Notes under the pieces: generated by a model
Told to the model about the DNA's origin: nothing
Seen by the model: the letters and a program-made list of their open reading frames with translations, nothing else
Database searches by the model: none
Part shown: positions 44,516-53,364 of the stretch, one piece after another
Layout of the letters: every line of letters begins with the position of its first letter
Numbering within the stretch: the stretch's first letter is position 1
Made by a program: the position numbers and the translations under genes
From: Paludibacterium sp. B53371
Lineage (GTDB): Bacteria > Pseudomonadota > Gammaproteobacteria > Burkholderiales > Chromobacteriaceae
NCBI RefSeq assembly: GCF_018802765.1
Contig: NZ_CP069163.1
Coordinates: 3,234,311-3,298,310 of the forward strand
Length of the DNA: 64,000 nt
Reading direction: 5' to 3'

Positions 44516-45211
44516 TTACTCTGGGCGGCGGATGGCTTCCAGATAGTTGTAGATGGTGTAGCGCGTGACGCCGAGGGCGGCGGCGGCTTTTTCGATGCCG
44601 CCTTTGACGATGAACAGGCCGCGCTCCTGCATTTGCCGGACGGCAGCCAGCTTGGCTTGTTTGTTCATCGGTCGGCCGCTGCCGCAGGCTTCGCCCAGTG
44701 CGCTCTGGATGATGTCGTTCATCATCAGCGCCATATCGGCCGGTTCGTCGGTGCTTGGCTCTGCCTGCGGGGCATCGCCCAGCAGTTGGGCCAGGCAGGC
44801 CTGGGCGGTGCGGATGCCGCTGAGGTCGGCGTTGATGCACAGGCTGGCAAAGGGCTGGCCCTGGGCATCACGGTAGACGGCGGTGGCGCTGCGCAGGGTT
44901 TTGCCGTTGGCGCCGGTGGTGTCATAGGCCGGGGTCACGACGGGCTGGCCGGGTGCCTGCGGGTCGGGGGCTTGCTGTACTGCGGCGAAGCCCTGGTCAT
45001 GGTGCAGGCCTGCCAGCACCGGGCTGCCGATGCGGCGGCCTGTGACGTGGCCGTTGACGATGGCGACGACCGATTTTTCCGGTTGGCTCAGGTCGTGCAG
45101 TACCAGCTCGGTATGCTTGCCCACGACGCTGCCCATGGCTTGCAGTGCGGCTTTCAGTACGCTGAAGACCAGTTGCCGTTCGGCCTGGGTTTCCTGCCTG
45201 GGCTCACTCAC
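44516..45211 (-). CDS. YheO/DauR-type transcriptional regulator (PAS-like sensor plus HTH)
   Basis: A 231-residue regulator. The N-terminal YheO-like PAS domain (about 15-120: VVGKHTELVLHDLSQPEKSVVAI, GSPVLAGLH) is followed by a C-terminal HTH_22-type domain (IEKAAAALGVTRYTIYNYLEAI). Members such as DauR control amino-acid catabolic genes, consistent with the RidA-dehydratase gene just downstream in the same direction. Two palindromes at 45252-45288 are probable operators. An amino-acid effector is inference. Confidence 0.85.
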   Translation of the reverse strand: MSEPRQETQAERQLVFSVLKAALQAMGSVVGKHTELVLHDLSQPEKSVVAIVNGHVTGRRIGSPVLAGLHHDQGFAAVQQAPDPQAPGQPVVTPAYDTTGANGKTLRSATAVYRDAQGQPFASLCINADLSGIRTAQACLAQLLGDAPQAEPSTDEPADMALMMNDIIQSALGEACGSGRPMNKQAKLAAVRQMQERGLFIVKGGIEKAAAALGVTRYTIYNYLEAIRRPE

Positions 45212-45251
45212 AAGGCATCCTGTTCTGCGTTGCTCGACATGCTGTTCAGGA

Positions 45252-45288
45252 TATCAACCATTTGTTGATATTTCAACATTGTGTTGAT
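45252..45288. promoter_or_regulatory. Two GTTGA-type palindromes upstream of the YheO/DauR-type gene
   Basis: ATATCAAC-CATTT-GTTGATAT (45252-45272) is perfect, and TCAACA-TTG-TGTTGA (45274-45288) shares the same TCAAC half-site. They lie 41-77 bp before the start codon, the expected position of a promoter or operator. Confidence 0.65.
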
Positions 45289-45329
45289 TTTTGTCGGGCC
45301 GGGCGTGGGGCAAAGGTGTCGTGCAGCAA

Positions 45330-46421
45330 TCAGTCTGCGCGGGGGCTCAGCGGGCCATCGACCTGGATCCGCACGGTGAGGACGGTGAATCCGCCGCTGG
45401 GGGCTTCGCTGTCAGGTGTCGGAACCGGCGGCGGCAGGCGCGGACCGGCAGGTATTGCCGTCATTTGCAGCCAGCGCTCCAGGCCGCTCATCTGCAGTCC
45501 TTTGCTGAGCAATGCGCGGACGATGGTGCGCAAGGGGGAGATCTGGCCGAGGTCGTAACGGGCGTAGACCTCGCGCGGGATGGTGCGTTGGGTCTGGCTG
45601 GCAAAGCGATTGAGGTTGGGTTGCCGGGTGCAGTACTGGATCAGGTCGCGGACCAGGTGGTCCCAGTCGGTCGCCGCGCCCGGGGGGTTCAGGGGGTGTC
45701 CGGCATAGTGGGTGGGCAGGCCGAGTCCGGTCATGGCCAGGATGGCTTCGGCCAGATGCAGCATCGGTCCTTGCCCGGCATGCAGTTGGCTGGGCCAGAG
45801 GAGCTGGTAGGGCAAGGTGCGGGGCAGTTTGCCAAGCGGGATCAACAGGTAGCGGGCATAGGGTTTGAGTCCGGGGGTTTGTGGTGTGGCGCCGAGATCG
45901 TATTGCGCGTGTGCCGGGTTGATCGGGGCGGCGGTGCTGCTGCTGTCTCTGGTCACGCGCAGGGGGGCGCAGCAGGCCTCCAGCAGGTTGCGTTCTTTCA
46001 GGGTGGAGGTGTCATGGGGCGGATCCAGGGCATCGGGCAGTTGGCAGCATTTGGCCTGCAATAGCGCGGCGCGTTCGCTGATGGTGGTTTGTTGTTGGTT
46101 GACGACCTGCACCAGCAGCAACAAGTCGGCCAGTTCGACGCTGACGGTGTGGGGTGCCGGGCTGCCCGGCAGCTGGTAGTGGCTGTGTGCCTGAGGGTAT
46201 TGGTCTATCCACTGTGAGCTGACGGTGACGTGGCCGTTGCGGCATTGTTTCGCCACATGGCTGGCCAGCCAGCGTGCCAGGTAGTTGATACGGCGTTGCG
46301 AGTGCATGTCGCTCAGATGCCAGCGTTCGACCTGGCGGGTGCCGATCCTGTGGCGCTCTCGTTCGACGTATTCCCACAGTCGCCAGCCATAGAGGGTGTG
46401 TCGGGCAATATTTTTCATCAT
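45330..46421 (-). CDS. Hypothetical protein, 363 residues
   Basis: Soluble, without signal peptide or membrane span. It starts MMKNIARHTLYGWRLWEYVE and includes helical stretches (VELADLLLLVQVVNQQQTT, LLQAKCCQLPDAL) and a Pro-rich end (GPRLPPPVPTPDSEAPSGG). No motif is recognised. The coding strand keeps the GC-rich third-position bias of neighbouring true genes. It is 41 bp from the end of the LysR-type gene behind it. Confidence 0.65.
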   Translation of the reverse strand: MMKNIARHTLYGWRLWEYVERERHRIGTRQVERWHLSDMHSQRRINYLARWLASHVAKQCRNGHVTVSSQWIDQYPQAHSHYQLPGSPAPHTVSVELADLLLLVQVVNQQQTTISERAALLQAKCCQLPDALDPPHDTSTLKERNLLEACCAPLRVTRDSSSTAAPINPAHAQYDLGATPQTPGLKPYARYLLIPLGKLPRTLPYQLLWPSQLHAGQGPMLHLAEAILAMTGLGLPTHYAGHPLNPPGAATDWDHLVRDLIQYCTRQPNLNRFASQTQRTIPREVYARYDLGQISPLRTIVRALLSKGLQMSGLERWLQMTAIPAGPRLPPPVPTPDSEAPSGGFTVLTVRIQVDGPLSPRAD

Positions 46422-46460
46422 GGTTGATGTGGCTTTCTGCTGTGTCTCCCCTGCCCTGTC

Positions 46461-47318
46461 TTACCCGGCCAGACTTTGCAGGGCGGCACTCAGTTGTTGC
46501 AGTCCGGGCTGGTCTCGGCGTGCTTCGGGGATGACCAGGTAGTAGTGCTGGTCGCGGGTGGCGAGGGTGGCAAAGGGCATGACGAGTTCGCCGCGGGCAA
46601 GGGCTTCTTGCGACAGGCGCGGGTCGCCGAGGGCGATGCCGTAGCCAAGGGCAGCGGCGCTGGTGGCGCTGTCGAGGCTGTCGAAGATCAGGCTCTGCCC
46701 GGGCAGTGTGCCGCTACCGAATTGCTGCCACCAGGTTTGCCATTCATGGTGGTCGGCGTCGGCGTGGATCAGGCAGTGTGGCTGCAGGTCGGCGGGTTGT
46801 TTCAGGTCGCGCGCCAGGTCGGGGCTGCACATTGGGGTGAGGTGTTCGGCGAACAGGCGCTGGGCGTGCAGGCCGGGCCATTGGCCGTGGCCGCGTACGA
46901 TCATGGCGTCGGGTTCGCGCTGGCTGAAGTCGGGCTGGTCGTGCACGGAGGTCGTGATGTCGAGGCGAAGACCGGGCAGTTGTTGTTGCAGGCTGGCCTG
47001 GCGCGGCAGGAACCAGCGCAGGGCCAGGGTGGAGGGTAAACGCAGGCGCAGGATTTCCTGTTGCTGGCTGCTGAGTACGGCAAAGGCGGCCAGTTCGCTC
47101 AGGGCCCGTTGTGCCAGTGGCAGGAGGGCTTCACCATCGGCGGTCAGGTGCATGCCTTCGGGGCTGCGCAGAAACAGGCTGCGCTGGTAGTGTTGTTCGA
47201 GTTGCTGGATTTGCCGGCTGACGGCGCCCTGGGTGCGGTAGAGCTGGCTGGCGGCGCGTGACAGGCTGCCGAGCCGGGCTACGGCGAGGAAGGCTTGCAG
47301 GCTCATCGTCGAGGGCAT
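46461..47318 (-). CDS. LysR-family transcriptional regulator
   Basis: A 285-residue regulator: N-terminal winged HTH (LQAFLAVARLGSLSRAASQL, then QGAVSRQIQQLEQ), linker helix, and periplasmic-binding-like effector domain. The start is placed at MPSTMSLQAF, as in other LysR proteins; the frame stays open for 37 codons upstream to 47429. It is divergent from the SnoaL-like gene at 47441 and probably controls it. Confidence 0.88.
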   Translation of the reverse strand: MPSTMSLQAFLAVARLGSLSRAASQLYRTQGAVSRQIQQLEQHYQRSLFLRSPEGMHLTADGEALLPLAQRALSELAAFAVLSSQQQEILRLRLPSTLALRWFLPRQASLQQQLPGLRLDITTSVHDQPDFSQREPDAMIVRGHGQWPGLHAQRLFAEHLTPMCSPDLARDLKQPADLQPHCLIHADADHHEWQTWWQQFGSGTLPGQSLIFDSLDSATSAAALGYGIALGDPRLSQEALARGELVMPFATLATRDQHYYLVIPEARRDQPGLQQLSAALQSLAG

Positions 47319-47440
47319 GGGCTTGAGCAGTTCGCCAAGGGGGTATGCAGGGTCTGCATGGCCCCCTTGTGTTTTTTTCGATTTCGCGGGCATGGCGGCT
47401 TGGCTAGGCTGGGGCTTTCGGTTGAACAAGGAGTCTGTCT

Positions 47441-47854
47441 ATGTCTGCACTCGATCCGGCCCGGCTTGCCGGGGTACTGAAAGACTACCTGCGCGAGCTG
47501 GCTCTCGGCAATGTCGACGCGGTGCTGGCGTTGTTTGCGCCACAGGCGCGGATTTACTCACCGCTGCTGGGCTGGGTGAGTCCGGCGCCGTTTTATCGTC
47601 AGTTGGCGGCGGCCTCGGGCAATAGCCGTATCACGCTGCGGGATATTGGTCTGAGTGTGCAGGGGGCACCGCGCGCCATGGCTTATTTTCGTTATGACTG
47701 GGTGTTGAAGGATGGCTGTGAGGTCAGTTTTGATTGTGTGGATGTGTTTGATTTCGACCCGGACGGGCTGATCGGGCAGATGGTGATCGTGTATGACACG
47801 TACCCGATCCGGGGGGATCTGGGGGATCGCTTTCAGCTGGCCGGGGAGGCTTGA
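47441..47854 (+). CDS. SnoaL/NTF2-like protein
   Basis: A 137-residue protein with the cone-shaped alpha+beta NTF2-like fold typical of SnoaL and ketosteroid-isomerase relatives: an N-terminal helix pair (LAGVLKDYLRELALGNVDAVLALFAP), ARIYSPLLGWVSPAPFYRQL, and central strands CEVSFDCVDVFDFD. A ribosome site AAGGAG precedes the start. It is divergent from the LysR-type regulator. It could be an isomerase, hydratase or binding protein. Confidence 0.8.
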   Translation: MSALDPARLAGVLKDYLRELALGNVDAVLALFAPQARIYSPLLGWVSPAPFYRQLAAASGNSRITLRDIGLSVQGAPRAMAYFRYDWVLKDGCEVSFDCVDVFDFDPDGLIGQMVIVYDTYPIRGDLGDRFQLAGEA

Positions 47855-47864
47855 GGCGGGATGG

Positions 47865-48145
47865 GTGCATTGGCATGGGTGCATGCATTGGCGCATTGCA
47901 TCGGTGCATTGCATCGGTGCATTGCATCGGTGCATTGCCGGAGGCGAATGCACCCTACCGGTGTAGGGCGCATTCGTTCATTGCGCCGTTCGCCGCCGGG
48001 GCATGGCATGGGTGTATTGCCGGGGGCGAAGGCACCATCGGTGCATTGCATCGGCGCATTGCCTTCGGCGAATGCACCCTACGCGAATGCACCCTACGAT
48101 TGTAGGGCGCAATCGTTCATTGCGCCGTTCGCCGCCGGGGCATGG
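47865..48145. repeat. Composite 13-nt/15-nt repeat array, copies 5 and 6
   Basis: Two blocks, 47865-48010 and about 48030-48145, with ATTGCATCGGTGC units, the GAATGCACCCTAC core and the inverted repeat GTAGGGCGCAATCGTTCATTGCGCC. Each block is followed by the same trailer GTTCGCCGCCGGGGCATGGCATGG. Confidence 0.82.
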
Positions 48146-48154
48146 CATGGGTCT

Positions 48155-48550
48155 TCAGGCGTGCTTGAGTTTGCCGTAGTGGTTGTCGCCATCGCTGCCT
48201 GGTGCCAGCAGGATGTATAGAAACACCAGCCCGCCGACATAGGGGATCAGGTTCAGGACAACGTGCCAGCCGGATCGATCCAGATCATGCCAGCGTCGGA
48301 CATGCAGGCTGAGGGAGGCCAGGATGGAGGGGACCGCGACCAGGGTCATGAGTCCCCACACCAGGGTGTCACTGCCAGCCAGGTGCCCAAGCGCGAAGAT
48401 GATGCCGTACATCAGCAGGTTGAATGCGGCCAGACCGAGCAGGCGGATGAGCAGCTGTCCCCGGTTTAATCTGCCCTGGAAGGTAAACAGCAGGGTGGAT
48501 AGCCGCTTGGGCTTGGTAAGAGGGTTAGTGTTGTCCATGGGTTGATACAT
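48155..48550 (-). CDS. DUF805-family membrane protein
   Basis: A 131-residue inner-membrane protein with a DUF805 domain: FTFQGRLNRGQLLIRLLGLA, hydrophobic helices (LLMYGIIFALGHL, LVWGLMTLVAVPSILASL), then VRRWHDLDRSGWHVVLNLIPYVGG and the C-terminal GSDGDNHYG typical of the family. Function unknown. Start at 48550 is supported by GGAG six bases upstream. Confidence 0.88.
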   Translation of the reverse strand: MYQPMDNTNPLTKPKRLSTLLFTFQGRLNRGQLLIRLLGLAAFNLLMYGIIFALGHLAGSDTLVWGLMTLVAVPSILASLSLHVRRWHDLDRSGWHVVLNLIPYVGGLVFLYILLAPGSDGDNHYGKLKHA

Positions 48551-48654
48551 CTTGTTCTCCGAGTGAAGGTGGGGGTGAGGTGCTGTCGGCGCTCTTGGCT
48601 GGCGCATAATTCATTTGACATATTACCAGTAAACCACCCATCACACCTCATCGG

Positions 48655-48762
48655 AGAACGGCGCAATCGTTCATTGCGCCGTTCTCCGTCGGGGCATGGC
48701 ATGGGTGTATTGCCGGGGGCGAAGGCACCATCGGTGCATTGCCGGAGGCGAATGCACCCTAC
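48655..48762. repeat. Composite repeat array, copy 7
   Basis: GGCGCAATCGTTCATTGCGCC with the trailer GTTCTCCGTCGGGGCATGGCATGGGTGTATTGCCGGGGGCGAAGGCACC, then a single 13-nt unit and GAATGCACCCTAC. It stops directly at the 3' end of the copper receptor gene. Confidence 0.8.
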
Positions 48763-50940
48763 TCAGAACGTGTACTTCACCGCGGTATACAGCGATCGGG
48801 CCGGTCCGGGCACGCCGACACCCCAGGGGATGTTGTTGATCCCCATGGTCGCACCCTGCCCGGTGTAGGCACCGCCGAGCGGTTGGGTATAGAAGTGGTT
48901 GAGCAGGTTGTCGATGCCCATGTCCAGGGTGAGATGGCGCCACTGGTAGCGGGTATGCAGGTTGAGCAGGCCATAGCCCGGGGTCTGGATTTCATTGCGC
49001 ACGGCCGAGACATTGCGCTTGGCGCTCACCACTTGCCATTCCAGTGTGTTTTGCCAGCCGGCCAGGCGTTGTTCGAGGCTGAACAGGCCGTTGAACGGCA
49101 TGATGTTGTACAGGTTGTCGCCAGTGCTCAGGTTTTTGCCACGGGTGTAGTCGAGCTTGCCGTTCAGACGCCACTGGCCGTAGGCCGCATGGTCGGCCAG
49201 GGTCAGTTCGGCGCTGAGGTCCATGCCGTAGAGTTCGGCATTCTGGTTGATGTATTGCAGGGTGATGAACTGGTTGGTGCTGGTGCTGCTGATGCGGCGG
49301 GCGTCGATGTAGTTTTCGACGTAGCTGTAGAACGGGGCCAGGCGCAGTTGCCAGCGGCGTTGTTCAGCGTCATGCCAGTTGGCGGTGAAGCCGAGGTTGT
49401 GGGCCACTTCGGGTTTGAGGTTGAGGTTGCCGACGTAGCCGTTACCATCGCCGACGAAGTTGTTCATCACCGCCGCCATGGCAAAGCTTGACCAGGTGTA
49501 GCGCTCGTACAGGTTGGGGGAACGGGTCTTGCGGGCATAGGCCAGTTCGTAGTTGGCACGGTTGTCGGGCTGGTAGCGCAGCGCGGCGGACAGGTCGATG
49601 TTGCGGTCGATCTGTTGGTGCGGCTGAGTGTTGAAGGCGTTGGCATGGCCGATATAGGCAATGCCGGTATTGTAGCCTTGCACGTTGCCGGCATTGCTGT
49701 TGACGGTGCTGTAGCGCAGGCCAAGGTCGCTCTGCCAGGCGGGGTTGAACTGGTGTTGCCACTGGGCAAAGGCATCGAGACGGTTGCGCTGGCCGTTGTT
49801 GATGTTCCAGAAGGTGTTCGGGGACATCCCGCCGGTCCCGGAGGGCGGCCACCAGTCGTCCAGACGGTAGTGCTGCCATTCGCCGCCGAGTTTGACAGTG
49901 TCGTCGAGACCGACCGGCAGGCTGGCCTGCAGGTTGAGGCCCTGGGTATGGCTGGCGGTTTCCATCGGCATGCCGGGGGCGCTGCCATATTGATATTGCT
50001 TGTCGTCGCCGAACTGCATGCTGTGGCGCACGTACTGGTTGTACAGCCGGGCGTCCAGCTCACCCCAGTCGTATTGCTGTTGCAGGTGCAGGACAAATTG
50101 TTCGGCATGGTTGTTGGTCATGTCCATGCGCTGGTTGGGGAAGCCTTCGTAGGGGCTGTGCTGGCTGCTGATGGTCAGGTCCCACTGGCTGCGTGCCTGG
50201 CGGCCGGCCAGGGTCAGCGACTGGTTGGTGACCTGGTAGGCGGAGGAACCAACGGTGTCGCCGTTGAGCCAGTTCTGTCCGCTGGCAGCCGGGCCGGCGG
50301 CCTTGAAGTTGCGCGCGGCGATGTAGTTGTCGGCGCGGGCGGTGCTACCGCTATAACCCAGGCTGAGGTGGTCGTTGGCGACCTGGGCGCTGGCATGGCT
50401 GCCGTAGCCGTTGCCGTTGCTCTGCCACCAGGCGCCGAGCTCACCCTGGCTGACGGTGGCGCTGCTGTCGGAGAACAGCGGGGCGACCGGGTTCATGACG
50501 ATGACGCCGCCGATGTTGTCGCCGCCCAGGCTGACCGGTGCGGTGGCCGGGTAGGCGGTGGCGTTGCTGACCTGGTGCGGGTTCACGTAGGACAGCGGCG
50601 AGTTCATGTGGTTGGGGCAGGAGGCGTTCAGGGCCACGCCGTTGTGCTGTACCTGCAGGCGGTCGTCGGCCAGGCCGTGTTGGACTGGCAGGGCGGAGAA
50701 GCCGCCGGCAGGGTGCAGGCTGATGCCGGGCAGATCGCGCAGCAGCTGGCTGGCGTCCGGGCTCTGTGCCTGGTGCTGGTTGAGTTTGTCGGCTTTGACT
50801 GTCTGGCCTTGCTGGTCAATGGCGCTGTCTTCGACGTGCACGGTGGGCAGGGTGGTGCTGTCGGCCGCCCAGCTGCCGCTCTGGGTCAGGCAGGCCAGCG
50901 CCAGGCTGACGGCCAGGGGTAATGGTTTTGTTGTTGTCAT
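48763..50940 (-). CDS. TonB-dependent copper receptor (OprC/NosA type)
   Basis: A 725-residue outer-membrane receptor with signal peptide (LPLAVSLALACLTQSGSWA), plug domain (about 40-160) and 22-strand barrel ending in ...AVKYTF. The plug has the OprC/NosA phrase SCPNHMNSPLSYV, matching the C-x3-M copper site of OprC. The barrel has RHSMQF, matching the H-x-M that completes that site. Copper uptake is therefore well supported by known OprC chemistry. A TonB-type gene lies 48 bp upstream in the same direction. Confidence 0.92.
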   Translation of the reverse strand: MTTTKPLPLAVSLALACLTQSGSWAADSTTLPTVHVEDSAIDQQGQTVKADKLNQHQAQSPDASQLLRDLPGISLHPAGGFSALPVQHGLADDRLQVQHNGVALNASCPNHMNSPLSYVNPHQVSNATAYPATAPVSLGGDNIGGVIVMNPVAPLFSDSSATVSQGELGAWWQSNGNGYGSHASAQVANDHLSLGYSGSTARADNYIAARNFKAAGPAASGQNWLNGDTVGSSAYQVTNQSLTLAGRQARSQWDLTISSQHSPYEGFPNQRMDMTNNHAEQFVLHLQQQYDWGELDARLYNQYVRHSMQFGDDKQYQYGSAPGMPMETASHTQGLNLQASLPVGLDDTVKLGGEWQHYRLDDWWPPSGTGGMSPNTFWNINNGQRNRLDAFAQWQHQFNPAWQSDLGLRYSTVNSNAGNVQGYNTGIAYIGHANAFNTQPHQQIDRNIDLSAALRYQPDNRANYELAYARKTRSPNLYERYTWSSFAMAAVMNNFVGDGNGYVGNLNLKPEVAHNLGFTANWHDAEQRRWQLRLAPFYSYVENYIDARRISSTSTNQFITLQYINQNAELYGMDLSAELTLADHAAYGQWRLNGKLDYTRGKNLSTGDNLYNIMPFNGLFSLEQRLAGWQNTLEWQVVSAKRNVSAVRNEIQTPGYGLLNLHTRYQWRHLTLDMGIDNLLNHFYTQPLGGAYTGQGATMGINNIPWGVGVPGPARSLYTAVKYTF

Positions 50941-50988
50941 TCACTCTCTCCACATCATTGGGCCTTGGGCCCTTGTTATTGGCAGCGC

Positions 50989-51654
50989 TCAGGGGCGCTG
51001 CAGGGAAAACTGCACGGGCACCATGACCTCGTCGTCGACGGGTTGTCCATGGCGGCGTGCCGGAAAAAATTGCCAGTCGTGTACGGCCGCCAGGGCGGCG
51101 TTGTCGAGCCGGGGAAAGCCGCTGCTGCGGGCGAGTTCGACCTGCAGGGCCTGGCCGTTGCGGCTGACGCGCACGCGCAGCAGGACGGTGCCCTGCTCGC
51201 GGTGGCTGCGTGACCACAGTGGGTAGGGTGGCTGGGCCAGCATGCGGTAGGCCGGGGGCTGGTCGTCGGCCAGGTCGGCAGGGCTGGCTGCCGGGGCGCT
51301 CGGCGCGGCGGGCGCGGGGGATGCGCGGTTGGCCTCGGCGCTGGCACGCCGTACCGGGGTGACGCTGACGGCAGGGGGATGTGCGCTGTGCCGGGCGGGC
51401 CGGGCCGGCGGGGTGGCGGCACGGGACCGGGGCGGCGGCGGGCTGGGCGCGACGGTTTGCGGCCGGACCCGGGTTTGCAGGCGGATGCTCAGCGGCGCGC
51501 TGCTGGCGCTGCCCTGCCCGCCTGCGGCATGCGGCCGGCTCAGGGTGGCGATCAGCAGCAGATGCAGCAGTGCTGACAGCAGAAGGAGGTAGTGCAAGCG
51601 CCGGCCTGGGGGGGATGGCCAGGCCGCGGCTTGTAAGGTGTTGGGCCTGCCCAT
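50989..51654 (-). CDS. TonB-family energy transducer
   Basis: A 221-residue protein with a single N-terminal membrane anchor (LHYLLLLSALLHLLLIATL), a long Pro/Ala-rich periplasmic spacer (about 60-125), and a TonB C-terminal domain (YPLWSRSHREQGTVLLRVRVSRNG, then ALAAVHDWQFFPA). It precedes the copper receptor in the same direction and is likely dedicated to it; no ExbB/ExbD genes are present here. Confidence 0.9.
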   Translation of the reverse strand: MGRPNTLQAAAWPSPPGRRLHYLLLLSALLHLLLIATLSRPHAAGGQGSASSAPLSIRLQTRVRPQTVAPSPPPPRSRAATPPARPARHSAHPPAVSVTPVRRASAEANRASPAPAAPSAPAASPADLADDQPPAYRMLAQPPYPLWSRSHREQGTVLLRVRVSRNGQALQVELARSSGFPRLDNAALAAVHDWQFFPARRHGQPVDDEVMVPVQFSLQRP

Positions 51655-51760
51655 GCGATATTCATTATTGTTACGCGTCAGGCAGGGAAATTAGAACAAA
51701 TACATATTTTGTGGAATGTGACAAATTGTCGCGCTGTGTGTGCAGATGTGTCGGCGCGAG

Positions 51761-51818
51761 AACGGGGTCAGGTCTTGTATTTTGCATCCCGACGCAAAAT
51801 ACAAGACCTGACCCCGTT
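51761..51818. repeat. GGGGTCAGG palindrome, CTTGTATTTTGC subtype
   Basis: Arms AACGGGGTCAGGTCTTGTA and complement around TTTTGCATCCCGACGCAAAA, followed by an extra half-arm CGGACCCCGTTCT. It lies 40 bp beyond the minus-strand lipoprotein stop. Confidence 0.9.
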
Positions 51819-51858
51819 CTCGGACCCCGTTCTAGGCGCCGCGTGTGGCGACGCCCTC

Positions 51859-52509
51859 TCAGGGTTTGGTTTTGTTCAGGGTGCGCAGTTTGGCGGCGTA
51901 TTCGTCGTCGTCGAGGACGCCTTCGTCGTGCAGGGCTTCCAGGGCTTGTCGGGCGGCCTGCAGGTCGGGTTTGTTGCCGCTGCCGATGTCGGGGGGAAGT
52001 GGCAGCTTGATAAGGCGAGTGGGGGCGAGGATGGTCTGCCAGCCGCTGGCCGCCGGGTTTTCGATCCAGGTCAGGATGGCGACTGGCATGGTGGCGGGTT
52101 GTTGCCGGGTGTCGCAGGGGCCGGCACGCAGGACGGCCCAGCCGGTTTGATCGAGGTGTCGGGCGGCGGCGTTGACCAGTACCGGGTGTTGTCGGGCGTA
52201 GGCCGGGTCGAGAGCGGCGGCAATCTGGCGGGTGAAGGTTTGGTCGTTCTGGCCGGTGCCGCGCCCGCGCAGGCTGTCTTCGTTGCTGAGCTGGCGGGCG
52301 CTGTACAGCATTTGCCGGTAGGCGAGGTCGAGGGTGCTTTCGTCGTAGCTGACGCCTTCGGTGGCCGGGTTGTATCTCAGGTTGTCACTAACGGTACCGA
52401 CAAACCGGTCGAAGGACTGGTTGACGGCCTGGTCGACGCTCATGCTGGCGCAGCCGCCGAGCAGCAGGCAGGCCATGAGGATGGCCGCGGGGCGGCAGCG
52501 CCGGCGCAT
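51859..52509 (-). CDS. Lipoprotein with C-terminal SHOCT domain
   Basis: A 216-residue lipoprotein with signal and lipobox (LMACLLLGGCAS). The mature part has a helical region (DQAVNQSFDRFVGTVSDNL) and a beta segment. The C-terminal 35 residues (ARQALEALHDEGVLDDDEYAA) match the short SHOCT motif. Its ATG overlaps the stop of the preceding lipoprotein gene (TAATG), so the two are coupled. Confidence 0.78.
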   Translation of the reverse strand: MRRRCRPAAILMACLLLGGCASMSVDQAVNQSFDRFVGTVSDNLRYNPATEGVSYDESTLDLAYRQMLYSARQLSNEDSLRGRGTGQNDQTFTRQIAAALDPAYARQHPVLVNAAARHLDQTGWAVLRAGPCDTRQQPATMPVAILTWIENPAASGWQTILAPTRLIKLPLPPDIGSGNKPDLQAARQALEALHDEGVLDDDEYAAKLRTLNKTKP

Positions 52510-53204
52510 TAGTAGCTCTCCAGTAATTGCTTCTTCTTTTGTTCGTATTCTTTCTTGGTCAGGACGCCGCTCTTGTAGAGTTCGTACAGGCTCTTGAGTT
52601 TGTCGGCATTGCTGCTGGTCTTGCCGGCCGGGGCGGCAACGGCATTGTCCTGCACGCCATGCTGGCTCTTGTAGGTGATATTGAAAACGGTGGCCATGGG
52701 GTACCACTTTTCGCCACGCCAGCCGATGCTGCCGATGAACAGGATCGGCACTTCGTAGCCGGCATAGCCTTTACCATCGACGTTGTAGCCGGCGCGGGTA
52801 ATGACCCAGCCGTTGTTGGCGGCAAACAGCCGGGCGGCGGCCAGCGTGCCACCGTTGGCCTGGGCATAGTCGGCGGCGACGTAGCGGTCGGTGGTGTTGA
52901 TGTAGTTCTCGGGATAGGCAACGGTCATGGGGCCCCAGATCCCCATCAGGCCGGTTTCGTTGCTGACGGCATTCAGGTAGCTGTTGTAGTAGGCCTGTAT
53001 CTGGTTGATGTCGTAGTGGATGGCATTGGAGTACGGGTCGTATTTGACCGAGTTCTGCACGTTTTTCAGCAGGATCTGGTAGTTGCGTGTCACGGAGGCG
53101 TCAAACGACTCTTCATCCTGGGTGGTGGCACAGCCCGTCAGTCCGGCCAGCAGGCCGAACAGGCAAAGCAGTTTCATCAAGCGCAGCATGGTGCTCTGTC
53201 GCAT
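52509..53204 (-). CDS. Lipoprotein with C-terminal SHOCT domain (paired)
   Basis: A 231-residue lipoprotein (lipobox LTGCAT, Cys near residue 25). The mature part contains NYQILLKNVQNSVKYDPYSN and IHYDINQIQAYYNSYL, an internal globular part (YVAADYAQANGGTLAAARLF), and a SHOCT-type tail (KLKSLYELYKSGVLTKKEYEQKKKQLL). It resembles the downstream gene in plan (paralogues by layout). Ribosome site AGGAGC precedes the ATG. Role unknown, probably envelope-associated. Confidence 0.78.
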   Translation of the reverse strand: MRQSTMLRLMKLLCLFGLLAGLTGCATTQDEESFDASVTRNYQILLKNVQNSVKYDPYSNAIHYDINQIQAYYNSYLNAVSNETGLMGIWGPMTVAYPENYINTTDRYVAADYAQANGGTLAAARLFAANNGWVITRAGYNVDGKGYAGYEVPILFIGSIGWRGEKWYPMATVFNITYKSQHGVQDNAVAAPAGKTSSNADKLKSLYELYKSGVLTKKEYEQKKKQLLESY

Positions 53205-53364
53205 GGCTTGCTCCTGTGTGGTGGACAGTTCAAGGCTAGCAGAGCGCCTCTGTCGGGCTTTGATTTACGGCAATACATATCATCTTGTTTTTATTCGTCT
53301 GCACTGCCCTGGCGGGCCGCAATGGTATATACATGAATCCTGCGATTGTTTTGGTGATGATGTC

